Positions 29,350-40,575 of a stretch of DNA of 64,000 bases are shown here, piece after piece (the first letter of the stretch is position 1; each line of letters opens with the position of its first letter). The stretch is from assembly GCA_014378485.1 (NCBI GenBank), contig JACMNO010000082.1, positions 23,549-87,548 of the forward strand. The letters run 5' to 3'. Source of the DNA: Bacteroidia bacterium. GTDB lineage: Bacteria > Bacteroidota > Bacteroidia > B-17B0 > Aurantibacillaceae. The translations under genes were made by a program, and so were the position numbers. Below the pieces are notes generated by a model, which saw nothing but the letters and a program-made list of their open reading frames with translations, did not search any database and was not told the DNA's origin.

Positions 29350-29378
29350 ACCACCTAAAATTTGTCATTTTAGATGGT
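29350..29378 (-). terminator. Terminator after the lipoprotein gene upstream of dnaK
   Basis: An 11-bp stem (29350-29360 with 29368-29378), fully paired on the minus strand when one G-U pair is allowed, has a 7-base loop. It is followed on that strand by a run of seven T residues. It lies 23 bases after the lipoprotein stop and insulates dnaK from read-through. Confidence 0.8.
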
Positions 29379-29401
29379 TAAAAGCGTATAAATTGGCAGA
29401 T

Positions 29402-30544
29402 TTAAGGGCAGATGAACTTGTATCTTTTAACAAATAAAAGTGAACTGGTTGAAGTATTATTAGAAAGTTCATCAATAAAATCTGACCATAATTCTTTCCC
29501 TAAAGCGGTTTTTGAAACTGATGCAAAGATACCAACCCCCCCATTAATATTGGTATAGTTTGGTTTATTCTGTGCAATTGTTGTGGAGGGTTGGTTAACT
29601 TTTAAAAAGGTGTTCATGTTTTCACTACATGCATAAATAATGTATTCCATATAATGTGCTGTTCGGTTTTTTATTGTACCAACCGTTTGAGTGGGAATTT
29701 GATTAGCCAGGTTACTATAAAATTCGGACGTACTGAAAGAAGTTTCCAGTTCCTGACCACCTACTAATAATGAAGATATCTGCGAAGCAAAATTAAAATC
29801 CACAAATTTTCTGTTTCCAGTGCCATCAGTTAATGAATCAATATAGTGGAAACGCATAATAACCTTATACAATTTAGCATTGGCTACGGATCTGAACTTT
29901 ATTTTTGGAGTAGCTGTAAAGATGCTATAATTGATATATGCACTTTGTTGGGTTCCGGTACCCGGAATGGTTGGGGCCACATAACCATTAGCCCCTGAAC
30001 CGCAATGGACAGGGTAAGTTGTAGGGACAAAAATAAATGGCATAGCAGGATAAGACCTAACGCTGTCAACCATGACAGTTTTAGAAGAAAATTCCGCACC
30101 TGTATTAATGTTTTTGATAGATAATTTATATTCGCCGCTGTTATATAATTTATCGGATGTTTGCCAGATCCGTTGATTCACATTAAAATCACCACCGGCA
30201 GTAGTTATTACTGTTTCGGTTAAAACAATTTCTTTTTTACTTGAATTTCCAACAGATGTTAGGGTGGGTGTTGTACTGCCCAGCATAAAACGCTCAAGGG
30301 TCACCTTCAGTTCTCCGGCTCCATAATTAATATCTTCTGCGTTTTGACCGGTTACTAAAGCATCACCATTGGTAAGATACACTTTATTGATTCTTATGTT
30401 TTGAACCGCCAAATTGGGATTTAAAACGCCGTAAACGGATACAGATTCTTCACCCGGAGCCAGCACATCAAGATCATTTTTGCATGAAGTTAAACCTAAG
30501 ATGCTGATGAATATTAAACTTATATATAAGATTTTGTTTTTCAT
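29402..30544 (-). CDS. Hypothetical lipoprotein, possibly DUF4249-like
   Basis: A 380-residue lipoprotein with signal peptide MKNKILYISLIFISILGLTSC and lipobox Cys21. The mature part begins DLDVLAPGEESVSVYGVLNP and has beta-rich composition. The opening, a cell-surface-like start followed by a VYGVLN strand, is reminiscent of DUF4249 proteins of Bacteroidota, but I cannot confirm it. No catalytic residues are apparent. A slightly longer frame begins at 30565, but the ATG at 30544 fits the signal peptide better. It has its own terminator. Confidence 0.7.
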   Translation of the reverse strand: MKNKILYISLIFISILGLTSCKNDLDVLAPGEESVSVYGVLNPNLAVQNIRINKVYLTNGDALVTGQNAEDINYGAGELKVTLERFMLGSTTPTLTSVGNSSKKEIVLTETVITTAGGDFNVNQRIWQTSDKLYNSGEYKLSIKNINTGAEFSSKTVMVDSVRSYPAMPFIFVPTTYPVHCGSGANGYVAPTIPGTGTQQSAYINYSIFTATPKIKFRSVANAKLYKVIMRFHYIDSLTDGTGNRKFVDFNFASQISSLLVGGQELETSFSTSEFYSNLANQIPTQTVGTIKNRTAHYMEYIIYACSENMNTFLKVNQPSTTIAQNKPNYTNINGGVGIFASVSKTALGKELWSDFIDELSNNTSTSSLLFVKRYKFICP

Positions 30545-30633
30545 TGTTATGTTTTGAATAAACACAAATTTACAATTTTTGACTGAACTAAAAATATATT
30601 TAATTAGTTTTACCTTTTTTAACCACGTATTTT

Positions 30634-30767
30634 AACCACATAGGCACATAGTTTTTTAGGATAGACAAAAAACAGAGCAAACGTAGGGAAGCGTCGCTTC
30701 AAAACTATGGATTAACTGCTAAATTTTGCTATTCTATGGTTATATAGACCTATAATTCTATGTGCTT
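30634..30767. repeat. Imperfect palindromic intergenic repeat (ACATAGGCACATAG type)
   Basis: The left arm AACCACATAGGCACATAG (30634-30651) is answered by CTATGGTTATATAG and ATTCTATGTGCTT (30733-30767) on the right. Together they form a long imperfect hairpin in the gap before panB. The arms are low-complexity and resemble the dispersed short intergenic repeats of many Bacteroidota genomes. No coding potential was seen. Confidence 0.5.
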
Positions 30768-30812
30768 AAAATGAAATGTATTTTTAGCTATAAATATTAA
30801 TAACCAATAAGC

Positions 30813-31628
30813 ATGTCAGTTCATAAAGAAGTAAAAAAAGTAACTACCCATCAATTGCAGGAAATGAAGCGTCGTGGCGAGAAAATTGCTATGCTCACAG
30901 CCTATGATTATACCATGGCAAAGATAATTGATCATGCCGGTATTGATGTGATTTTAGTGGGTGATAGTGCCAGTAATGTAATGGCAGGACATGAAACAAC
31001 TTTGCCTATTACTTTAGATCAGATGATTTATCATGCTTCTTCAGTAATCAGAGCTATTGACAGAGCTTTAGTGGTGGTTGACCTTCCTTTTGGTTCATAC
31101 CAGGGGAATTCCAAAGAAGCATTGACCTCTGCCATCAAAATCATGAAGGAGAGTGGGGCGCATGCTGTTAAATTGGAAGGTGGTAGAGAAATTAAAGACT
31201 CAATCGAACGTATTTTATCTGCCGGTATACCAGTGATGGGTCACTTAGGATTGACACCACAATCTATTTATAAATTTGGTACTTATACAGTTAGGGCTAA
31301 GGAGGAGGAAGAAGCAAAACGCTTATTGGAAGATGCAAAAGTCCTAGAGGAATCTGGTTGCTTTGCTCTTGTATTGGAGAAAATACCTGCAAAATTAGCA
31401 ACAGAAGTAGCTAAAGCGATCACTATTCCAGTAATTGGTATTGGTGCCGGAGGTGGCGTTGATGGCCAAGTATTGGTAACTCATGACATGCTGGGTATGA
31501 CTCATGAATTTAGTCCGCGTTTTTTAAGAAGATATTTGAATTTATACGAAAGTATGACCGGCGCTTTTCAACTATATATCAAAGACGTGAAGAGCAGGGA
31601 TTTTCCCAATGAAGGGGAGCAATACTAA
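30813..31628 (+). CDS. panB: 3-methyl-2-oxobutanoate hydroxymethyltransferase
   Basis: A 271-residue TIM-barrel enzyme that adds a hydroxymethyl group from 5,10-methylene-THF to alpha-ketoisovalerate, the first committed step of pantothenate and CoA synthesis. Signatures are [35 protein letters not shown] (metal-binding Asp), [17 protein letters not shown] and the metal-site region [11 protein letters not shown]. Length is normal. It stands alone here, with no panC or panD beside it. Confidence 0.97.
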   Translation: MSVHKEVKKVTTHQLQEMKRRGEKIAMLTAYDYTMAKIIDHAGIDVILVGDSASNVMAGHETTLPITLDQMIYHASSVIRAIDRALVVVDLPFGSYQGNSKEALTSAIKIMKESGAHAVKLEGGREIKDSIERILSAGIPVMGHLGLTPQSIYKFGTYTVRAKEEEEAKRLLEDAKVLEESGCFALVLEKIPAKLATEVAKAITIPVIGIGAGGGVDGQVLVTHDMLGMTHEFSPRFLRRYLNLYESMTGAFQLYIKDVKSRDFPNEGEQY

Positions 31629-31641
31629 TTTTTTTGTTTTT

Positions 31642-31758
31642 CAACACAGAGGCACAAAGAACACAGAGTAGTTTTTAAATTGCGCAAAAAGAAACCCTAG
31701 TCGATATGATCAGGGTTTTTTTAAAGTTTCTCTTGAAGCTCTCTGTGTCTGTTTGCTG
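31642..31758. repeat. Inverted intergenic repeat (ACACAGAGGCACAAAG type)
   Basis: The left arm (31642-31669) contains ACACAGAGGCACAAAG, and the right arm (31737-31758) contains CTCTCTGTGTCTG, its approximate complement. The arms flank the panB/desaturase terminator. The sequence belongs to the same dispersed class as the elements at 30634 and 63684. No coding potential was seen. Confidence 0.6.
31692..31718. terminator. Bidirectional terminator between panB and the desaturase
   Basis: AAACCCT (31692-31698) pairs with AGGGTTT (31712-31718). On the plus strand the stem runs into TT and AT-rich DNA; on the minus strand TTTCTTTTT follows. It lies between two convergent genes and can serve both. 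Confidence 0.65.
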
Positions 31759-31764
31759 CAATTT

Positions 31765-32880
31765 TTACCCAATAGCCTCATTCAGATCAGGAACATACCC
31801 GAAGCTTATGATGGCATTGCAATGAGATTTTAATGCCGCCCCAAAAGTTTCATTCTCCAAATAAGGCACTCCAAATTCTTCCGCTGTTGCTTTTACAATT
31901 TCAGATACTTCAGGGTAATGCACATGGCAAATCGTTGGAAATAAATGATGTTCGACCTGAAAATTTAATCCACCTACATACCAAGAGATCCATTTGCTTT
32001 TACGGGAAAAATTAACTGTGGTATTCATTTGATGAACAGCCCAGTTATTTTCAATGGTCATATCTGTATTAGGTAACGGATGTGTAGTTCCTTCTACCGT
32101 ATGTGCTAATTGAAAAACAACGGTTAAAACTACACCTGAAATAAATTGCATTAATACATAACCTAATAGAATTTGGTAGAAAGGAATTCCAAAAACAAAA
32201 ACAGGTAAAGCCATAATTACTCCCCAATAAATCACTTTACTTAAAAATATCTTGAACCAGATTACACGGTTCTGTTCTTTAGTGCTTGTATTAACACCTT
32301 GCTTGGTGTATTTGTGAAATTGCAAAAAGTCTTTTAATAATGCCCAGTAAATAGTTAAAATTCCGTAGAATAAAAAAGCATATACCACTTGTAATTTATG
32401 GTACCATTTTACTTCTGTGTGAGGATTGAATTTTAAGATAAGTTTATCTGCTATGTCATCATCATAGTCCAACACGTTGGTATAAGTATGGTGCATTACA
32501 TTATGCTGAAGTTTCCAGTTGAAGACTGAGCCTCCTAATAAATTCAAAGTATGTCCTAACCAATAATTGGTTTTACTATCAGATGAATATGCTCCATGAT
32601 TGGCATCATGCATTACACTCATTCCAACTCCCGCAAGACTAAAACCCATAAAAGCCCATAAAATTAAGCTAGTAGAAAAAGCAGGGGTAAAGACTAACAT
32701 GAAAATGAAAGGCAAAATGTATGAACACATTAAAATAATGGTTTTGATAACCATTGTAGAATTATAATGTTTCGATTTGTTATTTTCCTTGAAATGGGCG
32801 TCAACGCGTTTACGAAGTGTTGCAAAAAAAAGTGCTTTGTCTTTGTCCTTATCAATGAAACGAATAGGTATAAATGTCAT
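31765..32880 (-). CDS. Membrane fatty acid desaturase
   Basis: A 371-residue integral membrane di-iron desaturase. The three His boxes are present: H91-DANH95, H126-NVMHH131 and QVEHH near residue 310. The Gln in the third box (FQVEHHLFP) places it with front-end/linoleoyl-CoA-type desaturases, although it lacks a fused cytochrome b5. It would introduce a cis double bond into acyl chains and so tune membrane fluidity. It is divergent from murI across 92 bases and convergent with panB. Regiospecificity cannot be read from sequence. Confidence 0.92.
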   Translation of the reverse strand: MTFIPIRFIDKDKDKALFFATLRKRVDAHFKENNKSKHYNSTMVIKTIILMCSYILPFIFMLVFTPAFSTSLILWAFMGFSLAGVGMSVMHDANHGAYSSDSKTNYWLGHTLNLLGGSVFNWKLQHNVMHHTYTNVLDYDDDIADKLILKFNPHTEVKWYHKLQVVYAFLFYGILTIYWALLKDFLQFHKYTKQGVNTSTKEQNRVIWFKIFLSKVIYWGVIMALPVFVFGIPFYQILLGYVLMQFISGVVLTVVFQLAHTVEGTTHPLPNTDMTIENNWAVHQMNTTVNFSRKSKWISWYVGGLNFQVEHHLFPTICHVHYPEVSEIVKATAEEFGVPYLENETFGAALKSHCNAIISFGYVPDLNEAIG

Positions 32881-32972
32881 GATTTGCTTTTTTAGATTTA
32901 ATAATACAAAGTAGAATTTAACAGCCCTAAAGGTACTTAAAAAAGATAATTATTAGAAGGAATTTATTAATA

Positions 32973-33815
32973 TTGTTAATTATTAACAGCAAAAAAACAT
33001 ATTCTCCAATTGGTGTATTTGACTCCGGTTATGGCGGCTTAACAATCTTAAAAGAGTTGGTTGAAGCCATGCCTCAGTATGATTATTTGTATTTGGGAGA
33101 TAACGCAAGAGCACCCTATGGTTCCCGGTCATTTGAAACGGTTTATGATTACACGCTGGAATGTGTAAATCATTTATTTGTTAAAGGTTGCGAACTGGTA
33201 ATATTAGCTTGTAACACGGCTTCTGCAAAAGCATTGAGAAACATACAGCAAAAAGACCTTCCGTTAATTGATTCAAAAAAAAGAGTGTTGGGTGTAATTC
33301 GCCCTACTACTGAAGTGATTGGAAATTACAGTAAAACAAAGCATATTGGTATTTTTGCCACCAGCGGAACCGTTTCTTCCCAATCCTATGTGATTGAAAT
33401 TGAGAAATCGTTTCCGGAAGTGAAAGTGTTTCAGGAAGCCTGTCCTATGTGGGTTCCATTAATTGAAAATAATGAACTGAACCATGAAGGCGCGGAGTAT
33501 TTTGTCAAAAAACATATTGAACAGTTGTTTGCCCAATCAAAAAAAATAGATACAGTTATACTAGGTTGCACTCATTATCCATTATTAAAGCCACTACTTG
33601 AAAAGTATTTACCGGATGGAGTTACAATATTAATGCAGGGCTCTATTGTAAGTCATGGATTAAAAGATTATTTATTTCGTCATCCAGAAATGGAAACGCT
33701 TTTGTCAAAAAATGGAAACTTGGATTTTTACACGACTGACTCCGCAGCGGTGTTCAATAAGAATGCCGGTTTGTTTTTTGGAAAAGAAGTGAAGTCAAAT
33801 CACCTGGCGCTTTAA
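32973..33815 (+). CDS. murI: Glutamate racemase
   Basis: A 280-residue cofactor-independent racemase that supplies D-glutamate for peptidoglycan. The catalytic pair is visible: C80 in LACNTAS and C199 in LGCTHYPLL. D17 in FDSGYGGLT and the LGDNARAPYG loop are also present. The only plausible start is TTG at 32973, with AGAAGG 12 bases upstream. Family proteins begin shortly before PIGVFDSG, so a few bases' uncertainty remains. The stop lies only 4 bases from the convergent thiF stop. Confidence 0.95.
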   Translation: MLIINSKKTYSPIGVFDSGYGGLTILKELVEAMPQYDYLYLGDNARAPYGSRSFETVYDYTLECVNHLFVKGCELVILACNTASAKALRNIQQKDLPLIDSKKRVLGVIRPTTEVIGNYSKTKHIGIFATSGTVSSQSYVIEIEKSFPEVKVFQEACPMWVPLIENNELNHEGAEYFVKKHIEQLFAQSKKIDTVILGCTHYPLLKPLLEKYLPDGVTILMQGSIVSHGLKDYLFRHPEMETLLSKNGNLDFYTTDSAAVFNKNAGLFFGKEVKSNHLAL

Positions 33816-33819
33816 AAGA

Positions 33820-34530
33820 TCAAAAAGAAATTCTTTTTTGTTTATTAGTGTTCGTACTGTAAATAAAAAGTGTATTAACCAAAGATGGCCTTTCCAAAAT
33901 CACTTGTATTGTTTCCTGTGCCATCATGCTGCCGATAATGGCTGGCACTGTTCCCAGTACGCCATTTTCAGAGCAGTTAGGAACATCTTCAGCATTTGGT
34001 GGTTCAGAAAAAAGGTCACGTAAGTGTTTGCTGTTTTTGTAATTGAAAACGGTGAGTTGTCCTTCATAACCTAAAATGCTTCCATACACTAAAGGTTTAT
34101 TTAATTTCACACACACATCATTCACAATATATCGTGTTGCGAAATTATCGCAACCATCAACAACAATATCGTATTGGGATAAAATAGATTCTGCGTTTTT
34201 TTCATTCAATAAAACAGGATGTGAAATCAATTTAATAAAAGGGTTTTGCTGAGACAGTTTCTGAATAGCGACTTCTACTTTTAATTGACCAATAACTGTG
34301 GTTGAATATAAAACCTGGCGGTGTAAGTTGGATTCTTCCACTGTATCAAAATCAATGACACCAATAGTGCCAATACCAACAGCCGTTAAATATTGCAGCA
34401 CAGGGCAACCTAATCCGCCTGCACCGATTACGGCAACTTTACTTTGCTTCAGTTTTATTTGCCCGTTGATACCAATATCATCTAGCATGATTTGTTTTTG
34501 GTACCGTTTAAATTCTTCTTTGCTTAGCAT
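33820..34530 (-). CDS. thiF: ThiF/MoeB-family ThiS adenylyltransferase
   Basis: A 236-residue E1-like enzyme that adenylates the C-terminal glycine of ThiS. The nucleotide loop is GAGGLG (residues 36-41), followed by DFDTVEESNLHRQ, the catalytic Arg motif, and GCDNFATRY. PNCSENGVLGTVP corresponds to the catalytic Cys region. No rhodanese domain is attached. The genome position in the thi operon supports thiF over moeB. Its last codons form an A/T hairpin that may act as a terminator for the operon and for murI. The start overlaps thiH by 7 bases. Confidence 0.88.
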   Translation of the reverse strand: MLSKEEFKRYQKQIMLDDIGINGQIKLKQSKVAVIGAGGLGCPVLQYLTAVGIGTIGVIDFDTVEESNLHRQVLYSTTVIGQLKVEVAIQKLSQQNPFIKLISHPVLLNEKNAESILSQYDIVVDGCDNFATRYIVNDVCVKLNKPLVYGSILGYEGQLTVFNYKNSKHLRDLFSEPPNAEDVPNCSENGVLGTVPAIIGSMMAQETIQVILERPSLVNTLFIYSTNTNKQKRISF

Positions 34531-35639
34531 CCGGTTAAAATATTATCCCAGTCTTTATAAACAGGTTCATAACCTGATTGTTTAATCAATTCACTAATCT
34601 GCGCTACACTTCGTTCATCAGAGATTTCAAATTGCTCTAACGATTCGGGTTCTACCGCATAACCTCCGGGGTTGGTTTTTGAGCCCGCACTCATACTTGT
34701 GACACCGAGCGGTATGATATTGTTTCTTAAATTTTCAGATTCGCGGGTGGAAATGGAAAGTTCCACATCCTCATTCAATAAACGGTAGGCGCATAACAAC
34801 TGCACCAGTTCTTTATCTTTTACAATTACATTAGGTTCAATGATGCCTTCAGCAGGGCGCATGCGCGGAAATGATATGGAGTACTTTGTTTGCCAGTATG
34901 TTTTTTGTAAATAATTTAGGTGTAAAGCGCAGAAAAAAGAATCCACACGCCAGTCTTCCAATCCTAATAAAACGCCTAAACCAATTTTATGTGTGCCCGA
35001 TTGTCCAACCCTGTCAGGTGTTTCAAGACGGTAATCAAAATTCGATTTTTTACCTTTGGGATGATATTGTTTGTAAACTTCTTTATGATACGTTTCCTGA
35101 TAAACCAAAACAGAGTATACGCCGGCTTCATGCAGCGTTTTATATTCATCCGTTTCCAGTGGTTGTACTTCAATAGAAATATTTGCAAATTGTGATTTGA
35201 TGAGTGCAATGGCATTTTTAAAATAATCTACATGAACCGTATGATTTGCTTCTCCAGTCACTAATAAAATATGATTAAAACCCTGTGCTTTAATGAATTC
35301 AACTTCTTTTAAAATTTCGGCATCGGTTAATGTTTTGCGTTTTACTTTATTGTCTAAACTAAAACCGCAATAGGTACAAATGTTATTGCACTCATTGCTC
35401 AAATACATTGGCGCGTATAGCTGGATTGTTTTCCCAAATCGTTTGATGGTTAACTCATGACTCAGCTTCGCCATTTGTTCCAGGTAAGGAACAGCAGCAG
35501 GGGAGATGAGCGCCTTGAAATCTTCCATACTTCTTTTTTTAGAAGATAGGGCAAGCTCTACATCTTTGGATGTTTTAGAATAGATCGAAACTTTCTGTTC
35601 ATCCCATTTGTATGTATCAAATATGTTTTTAAAGTTCAT
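34524..35639 (-). CDS. thiH: 2-iminoacetate synthase (radical SAM tyrosine lyase)
   Basis: A 371-residue radical SAM enzyme that cleaves tyrosine to dehydroglycine and p-cresol for thiazole formation. The cluster motif is C-x3-C-x2-C in NECNNICTYCGFS. LVTGEANH and SISFPRMRPAEG are typical of ThiH. Its presence, rather than ThiO, means an oxygen-independent route to dehydroglycine. It starts 121 bases after the end of thiG, the gap being filled by a palindromic repeat, and overlaps thiF by 7 bases. Confidence 0.95.
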   Translation of the reverse strand: MNFKNIFDTYKWDEQKVSIYSKTSKDVELALSSKKRSMEDFKALISPAAVPYLEQMAKLSHELTIKRFGKTIQLYAPMYLSNECNNICTYCGFSLDNKVKRKTLTDAEILKEVEFIKAQGFNHILLVTGEANHTVHVDYFKNAIALIKSQFANISIEVQPLETDEYKTLHEAGVYSVLVYQETYHKEVYKQYHPKGKKSNFDYRLETPDRVGQSGTHKIGLGVLLGLEDWRVDSFFCALHLNYLQKTYWQTKYSISFPRMRPAEGIIEPNVIVKDKELVQLLCAYRLLNEDVELSISTRESENLRNNIIPLGVTSMSAGSKTNPGGYAVEPESLEQFEISDERSVAQISELIKQSGYEPVYKDWDNILTGC

Positions 35640-35650
35640 TTTTTGTTTTT

Positions 35651-35750
35651 TCTCGCAAAGACGCTAAGTCGCAAAGGATAGTTAACTGAATAATTAAGTG
35701 TGTTTATGTTGCATATATTATTTTTCTTAGCGTCTCTGCGTCTTGGCGAG
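35651..35750. repeat. Palindromic repeat (CGCAAAGACGC type) inside the thi operon
   Basis: The left arm TCTCGCAAAGACGCTAAG (35651-35668, continuing GTCGCAAAGG) and the right arm CTTAGCGTCTCTGCG plus TCTTGGCGAG (35726-35750) are near-perfect inverted copies about 55 bases apart. They fill the thiG-thiH gap. The class is well known as a dispersed intergenic repeat in many Bacteroidota genomes. In RNA it would form a strong hairpin between the two cistrons. Confidence 0.75.
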
Positions 35751-35760
35751 CAATTAATTT

Positions 35761-36525
35761 CTATCCATTTAAAAAACTCGTTAAAGGACTTGTTGCTGAT
35801 GCTCTGCTATTTATTTTTGATAAGCCTGCTTCATAGGCCATTCGTCCTGCGATGACTGCATTTTTAAAAGCAACCGCCATTTGAATGGAATCATTGGATG
35901 ATGCAATCGCGGTATTTACCAAAACAGCATCAGCTCCCATTTCCATAGCCCTGGCGGCATGAGAAGGTGCGCCGATGCCTGCATCAACAATTACCGGTAC
36001 TTTGCTTTGTTCAATAATAATCTCTAAAAAATCTTCTGTCTTTAATCCTTTGTTACTCCCTATCGGAGAACCTAATGGCATAACTGCTGCAGTTCCGGCA
36101 TCCTCTAATCGTTTACATAATACAGGATCAGCGTGAATGTATGGCAATACAATGAAACCTAACTTCGCAAGTTCTTCGGTGGCTTTTAAAGTTTCAATCG
36201 GATCGGGCATTAAGTAACGCGGATCAGGATGAATTTCTAATTTTATCCAGTTTGTTTCCAATGCTTCTCTTGCCAATTGTGCCGCAAAGACAGCTTCTTT
36301 GGCGTTTCGCACACCCGAAGTATTTGGCCATAATTTGACATTTGCTTTTTTAAGGGCTTCAAGCAAATCGTCGGCGGGAGCATCTGTATCAATTCGTTTT
36401 AAAGCGACCGTTACCATTTCTGAACCGGAGGCTAAAATGGATTCGTACATTTCCTTACTGGAACCATATTTTCCACTGCCTAAAAATAAACGTGATGAGA
36501 ATTGTTGGTCGGCTATTTTAAGCAT
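35761..36525 (-). CDS. thiG: Thiazole synthase
   Basis: A 254-residue TIM-barrel enzyme that builds the thiazole phosphate from DXP, dehydroglycine and ThiS thiocarboxylate. The Schiff-base Lys lies in [30 protein letters not shown] and [11 protein letters not shown] are characteristic. Full length. Its start overlaps thiE by 8 bases and it is followed by the repeat-filled gap before thiH. Confidence 0.97.
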   Translation of the reverse strand: MLKIADQQFSSRLFLGSGKYGSSKEMYESILASGSEMVTVALKRIDTDAPADDLLEALKKANVKLWPNTSGVRNAKEAVFAAQLAREALETNWIKLEIHPDPRYLMPDPIETLKATEELAKLGFIVLPYIHADPVLCKRLEDAGTAAVMPLGSPIGSNKGLKTEDFLEIIIEQSKVPVIVDAGIGAPSHAARAMEMGADAVLVNTAIASSNDSIQMAVAFKNAVIAGRMAYEAGLSKINSRASATSPLTSFLNG

Positions 36526-37144
36526 GATCTAAAATTTTATTTATTTCTTTTACTAATCTTTCTTTATTTACTGAATGTGTGATCAAACCAGAAACAGCAA
36601 TTCCGTAAATACCAGTATTGATAATGGATGGAATATCTTTTAATTCAATACCGCCAATCGCATAAACGGGCGTTGTTAAATTATTGGTTTTCATTTTTTG
36701 AATGATATCTGTGTAACCGTCAATTCCTAAAACAGGACTTAATTTTTCTTTGGTACTTGTAAATTGGTAAGGGCCAAGACCGATATAGTCCACATTCTCT
36801 TTACAGCGTTGTTGAATATGTTCAAAGGTATTAGCAGTTCCTCCGATGATACAATTTGGAACAATTTTTTTTGCTTCCACAACATTCATATCATCTAAAC
36901 CTAAATGTAAAGCATCGCTGTTAGTCTTTTTAGCAACGTCTGCATTATCATTGATAATTAGGACGGCATGATATTTCATACATATTTCTTTGGCTTTACA
37001 GGCATAATCAATATAGAGCTCTTCAGAAATATTTTTCAAACGTAATTGAACCAATTTAATTCCGGCACCTAATGCTGACTCAATATTTAAGAGATGATCA
37101 TCCGGTGTAGCACCTTGTGATATGTAGTGTAGTTTAGGCAACAT
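36518..37144 (-). CDS. thiE: Thiamine-phosphate synthase
   Basis: A 208-residue TIM barrel that joins HMP-PP and thiazole phosphate into thiamin phosphate. Diagnostic residues include [41 protein letters not shown] and [10 protein letters not shown]. These match active ThiE better than the second paralogue in the operon. It overlaps thiG by 8 bases and thiD by 11. Confidence 0.93.
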   Translation of the reverse strand: MLPKLHYISQGATPDDHLLNIESALGAGIKLVQLRLKNISEELYIDYACKAKEICMKYHAVLIINDNADVAKKTNSDALHLGLDDMNVVEAKKIVPNCIIGGTANTFEHIQQRCKENVDYIGLGPYQFTSTKEKLSPVLGIDGYTDIIQKMKTNNLTTPVYAIGGIELKDIPSIINTGIYGIAVSGLITHSVNKERLVKEINKILDHA

Positions 37145-37889
37145 GGTAGGCGAGGAGATTGGTGTTACTGTTTAGAATAGTTTCGATATACTGTTTGGCT
37201 TTTTTGCAGGAAGTTTCCAGATCGTTTCCTAGGGATAAGTTTGCAGTAATTGCTGAAGAAAGAATACAGCCTGAGCCATGCTTTGAAGGCAATTCTTTTA
37301 TTAATGTGGTCTGTATTTTTATCCTTTGGTTGTAATGAAATAAATAATCTGTTCCTTTTTCTGTATCACTGTGTCCGCCTTTTAATAAAACGTTACAAAA
37401 GGAAGCTAAATAATTTGCAGCATCCATTTCATTTTCCGCAGCGTTTAATTTTTTTGCTTCGTTCGTGTTAGGTGTAATTAGAAAAATGTTTTTTAATATT
37501 TCTTCTAATTTTTTTTTCTCTATAGTGTTGATCAGGTTAAACCCACTGGACGCAGAAAGTACAGTATCCCAAACAATAGTGATGTTTTGGTTTTGTTGTT
37601 TCAGAAAAGTAATTACCTCGTGAAGGACATTTAAATTTTCGATGATGCCGATCTTTACAAAATCAATTTGATATTTATCTGTTAATGTTTTAACCTGTTC
37701 AATTATTTCCCCAGCAGTAAACCAGTTAACGGAAGTAAAATAATCTTCTACCTGGTTTGTGATAGAAGTATTAATAGCCATTCCTAAACATTGATGTTGC
37801 TCAAAAGTTTTAGTGTCGGCTAAAACGCCGGCGCCACCGCAAGGATCAAATCCTGCAATGCTTAAAACTATCGGGCGGTTATATTTCAT
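37134..37889 (-). CDS. thiD: Hydroxymethylpyrimidine (phosphate) kinase
   Basis: A 251-residue ribokinase-fold enzyme that phosphorylates HMP to HMP-P and HMP-PP. The N-terminal VLSIAGFDPCGGAGVLADTK and the catalytic GSGCILSSAI (anion hole and Asp/Cys position) are typical. It lies downstream of the TenI-like gene, with a 77-base gap containing repeat remnants, and overlaps thiE by 11 bases. The catalytic position reads GSGC, a normal variant. Confidence 0.95.
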   Translation of the reverse strand: MKYNRPIVLSIAGFDPCGGAGVLADTKTFEQHQCLGMAINTSITNQVEDYFTSVNWFTAGEIIEQVKTLTDKYQIDFVKIGIIENLNVLHEVITFLKQQNQNITIVWDTVLSASSGFNLINTIEKKKLEEILKNIFLITPNTNEAKKLNAAENEMDAANYLASFCNVLLKGGHSDTEKGTDYLFHYNQRIKIQTTLIKELPSKHGSGCILSSAITANLSLGNDLETSCKKAKQYIETILNSNTNLLAYHVA

Positions 37890-37909
37890 TTTATTTTTGA
37901 TGTTTTTCT

Positions 37910-38026
37910 ATATAGTTTCGCTGATTCATTCGCATAATTGCACTGATTTTTTTTATATGCGGAACGTTACGTTTCATCCGCGTACATCTGCGAGATTTTT
38001 TTTCCTTCTTGAATTATCTGCGAGAT
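37910..38026. repeat. Degenerate repeat (ATCTGCG type) reaching into the TenI-like gene
   Basis: Copies of ATCTGCGAGA at 37986 and 38016, a GCGGAA stretch and CATTCGCATAATTGC form a degenerate version of the (A)ATCTGCG dispersed repeats seen again at 40486. The right part is coding and specifies the last 20 or so residues of the TenI-like protein. The left part fills the gap before thiD. Confidence 0.4.
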
Positions 38027-38586
38027 CTTTTTAAAATTCGTTATTCCATTAGTATTATTCCAAATAGCACCTAGTAATGCGATTCCATCAAAACCCATCT
38101 CATAAGGTTTCCTGCAATTCGTTTCATCAATACCACCCAACGCAATGAGTTTGGTAACAATGTTTTTATCGAGACCACTTAAATCAAATGGTTTTGATTC
38201 GTAATCAGGTTTTGAAATACTATTAAATACAGGACTTAAGAAAGCATAACTAAAATGATCTGACAGATTTTTAAAATCTGCTATCGAATGAACAGAGGTT
38301 GTTAATATATTTTCATTTTCAGCAAAATCAACATCCGTTAATTGCTTTCTGCTTGCTTCTGTATAATGCAAACGATTGATACCAAAACTTTTTGCCAAAT
38401 AATGATGGCTGTGCAAAGCAATTTTTGAATGATGCACCTGATCTATTTCCTGTAATAATAAAACCAGTTCTTGCGAAGAACTGTCCGGTTTGCGCAAATG
38501 AAAAACTGGCAAACCCTCATCAAACAAATGGTTGATGAGGGATGCCTCTTTTGAAACAGGCGTAGGACTTGAAATAACAATGATCA

Positions 38587-38587
<1 letters not shown>
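37967..38587 (-). CDS. TenI/ThiE-like paralogue
   Basis: A 206-residue TIM-barrel protein of the ThiE/TenI family. FHLRKPD, RLHYTEASRK, AFLSPVF and IALGGIDETN align with the family. However, the pyrophosphate-binding and catalytic residues of ThiE (the QLR-K, INDN and GLGP motifs) are altered to HLRKP, LHSH and LSPVF. This is closer to TenI, the thiazole tautomerase, which aromatises the ThiG product. I infer a TenI role rather than a second ThiE. Its last residues derive from an intergenic-repeat-like sequence. It overlaps thiC by one base. Confidence 0.75.
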
Positions 38588-40464
<1,877 letters not shown>

Positions 40465-40485
40465 TTAATGTTTAGTTTTTTTTAC

Positions 40486-40562
40486 TCGCCGAGTAACGCG
40501 GATTAATTCGCTGTTGCCCGCAGAGTTTTTTATTGTTTTTATTTGTGTAAATCTGCGATAAA
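40486..40562. repeat. Degenerate repeat (CGCGGATTAA/ATCTGCG) between thiS and thiC
   Basis: CTCGCCGAGTAACGCGGATTAATTCGC on the left and GTAAATCTGCGATAAATTG on the right resemble the AACGCGGATTAA.../...AATCTGCG dispersed repeats, in decayed form. It fills most of the 117-base gap between two operon genes. No separate promoter or terminator is convincing here. Confidence 0.4.
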
Positions 40563-40575
40563 TTGATTGTTACTG

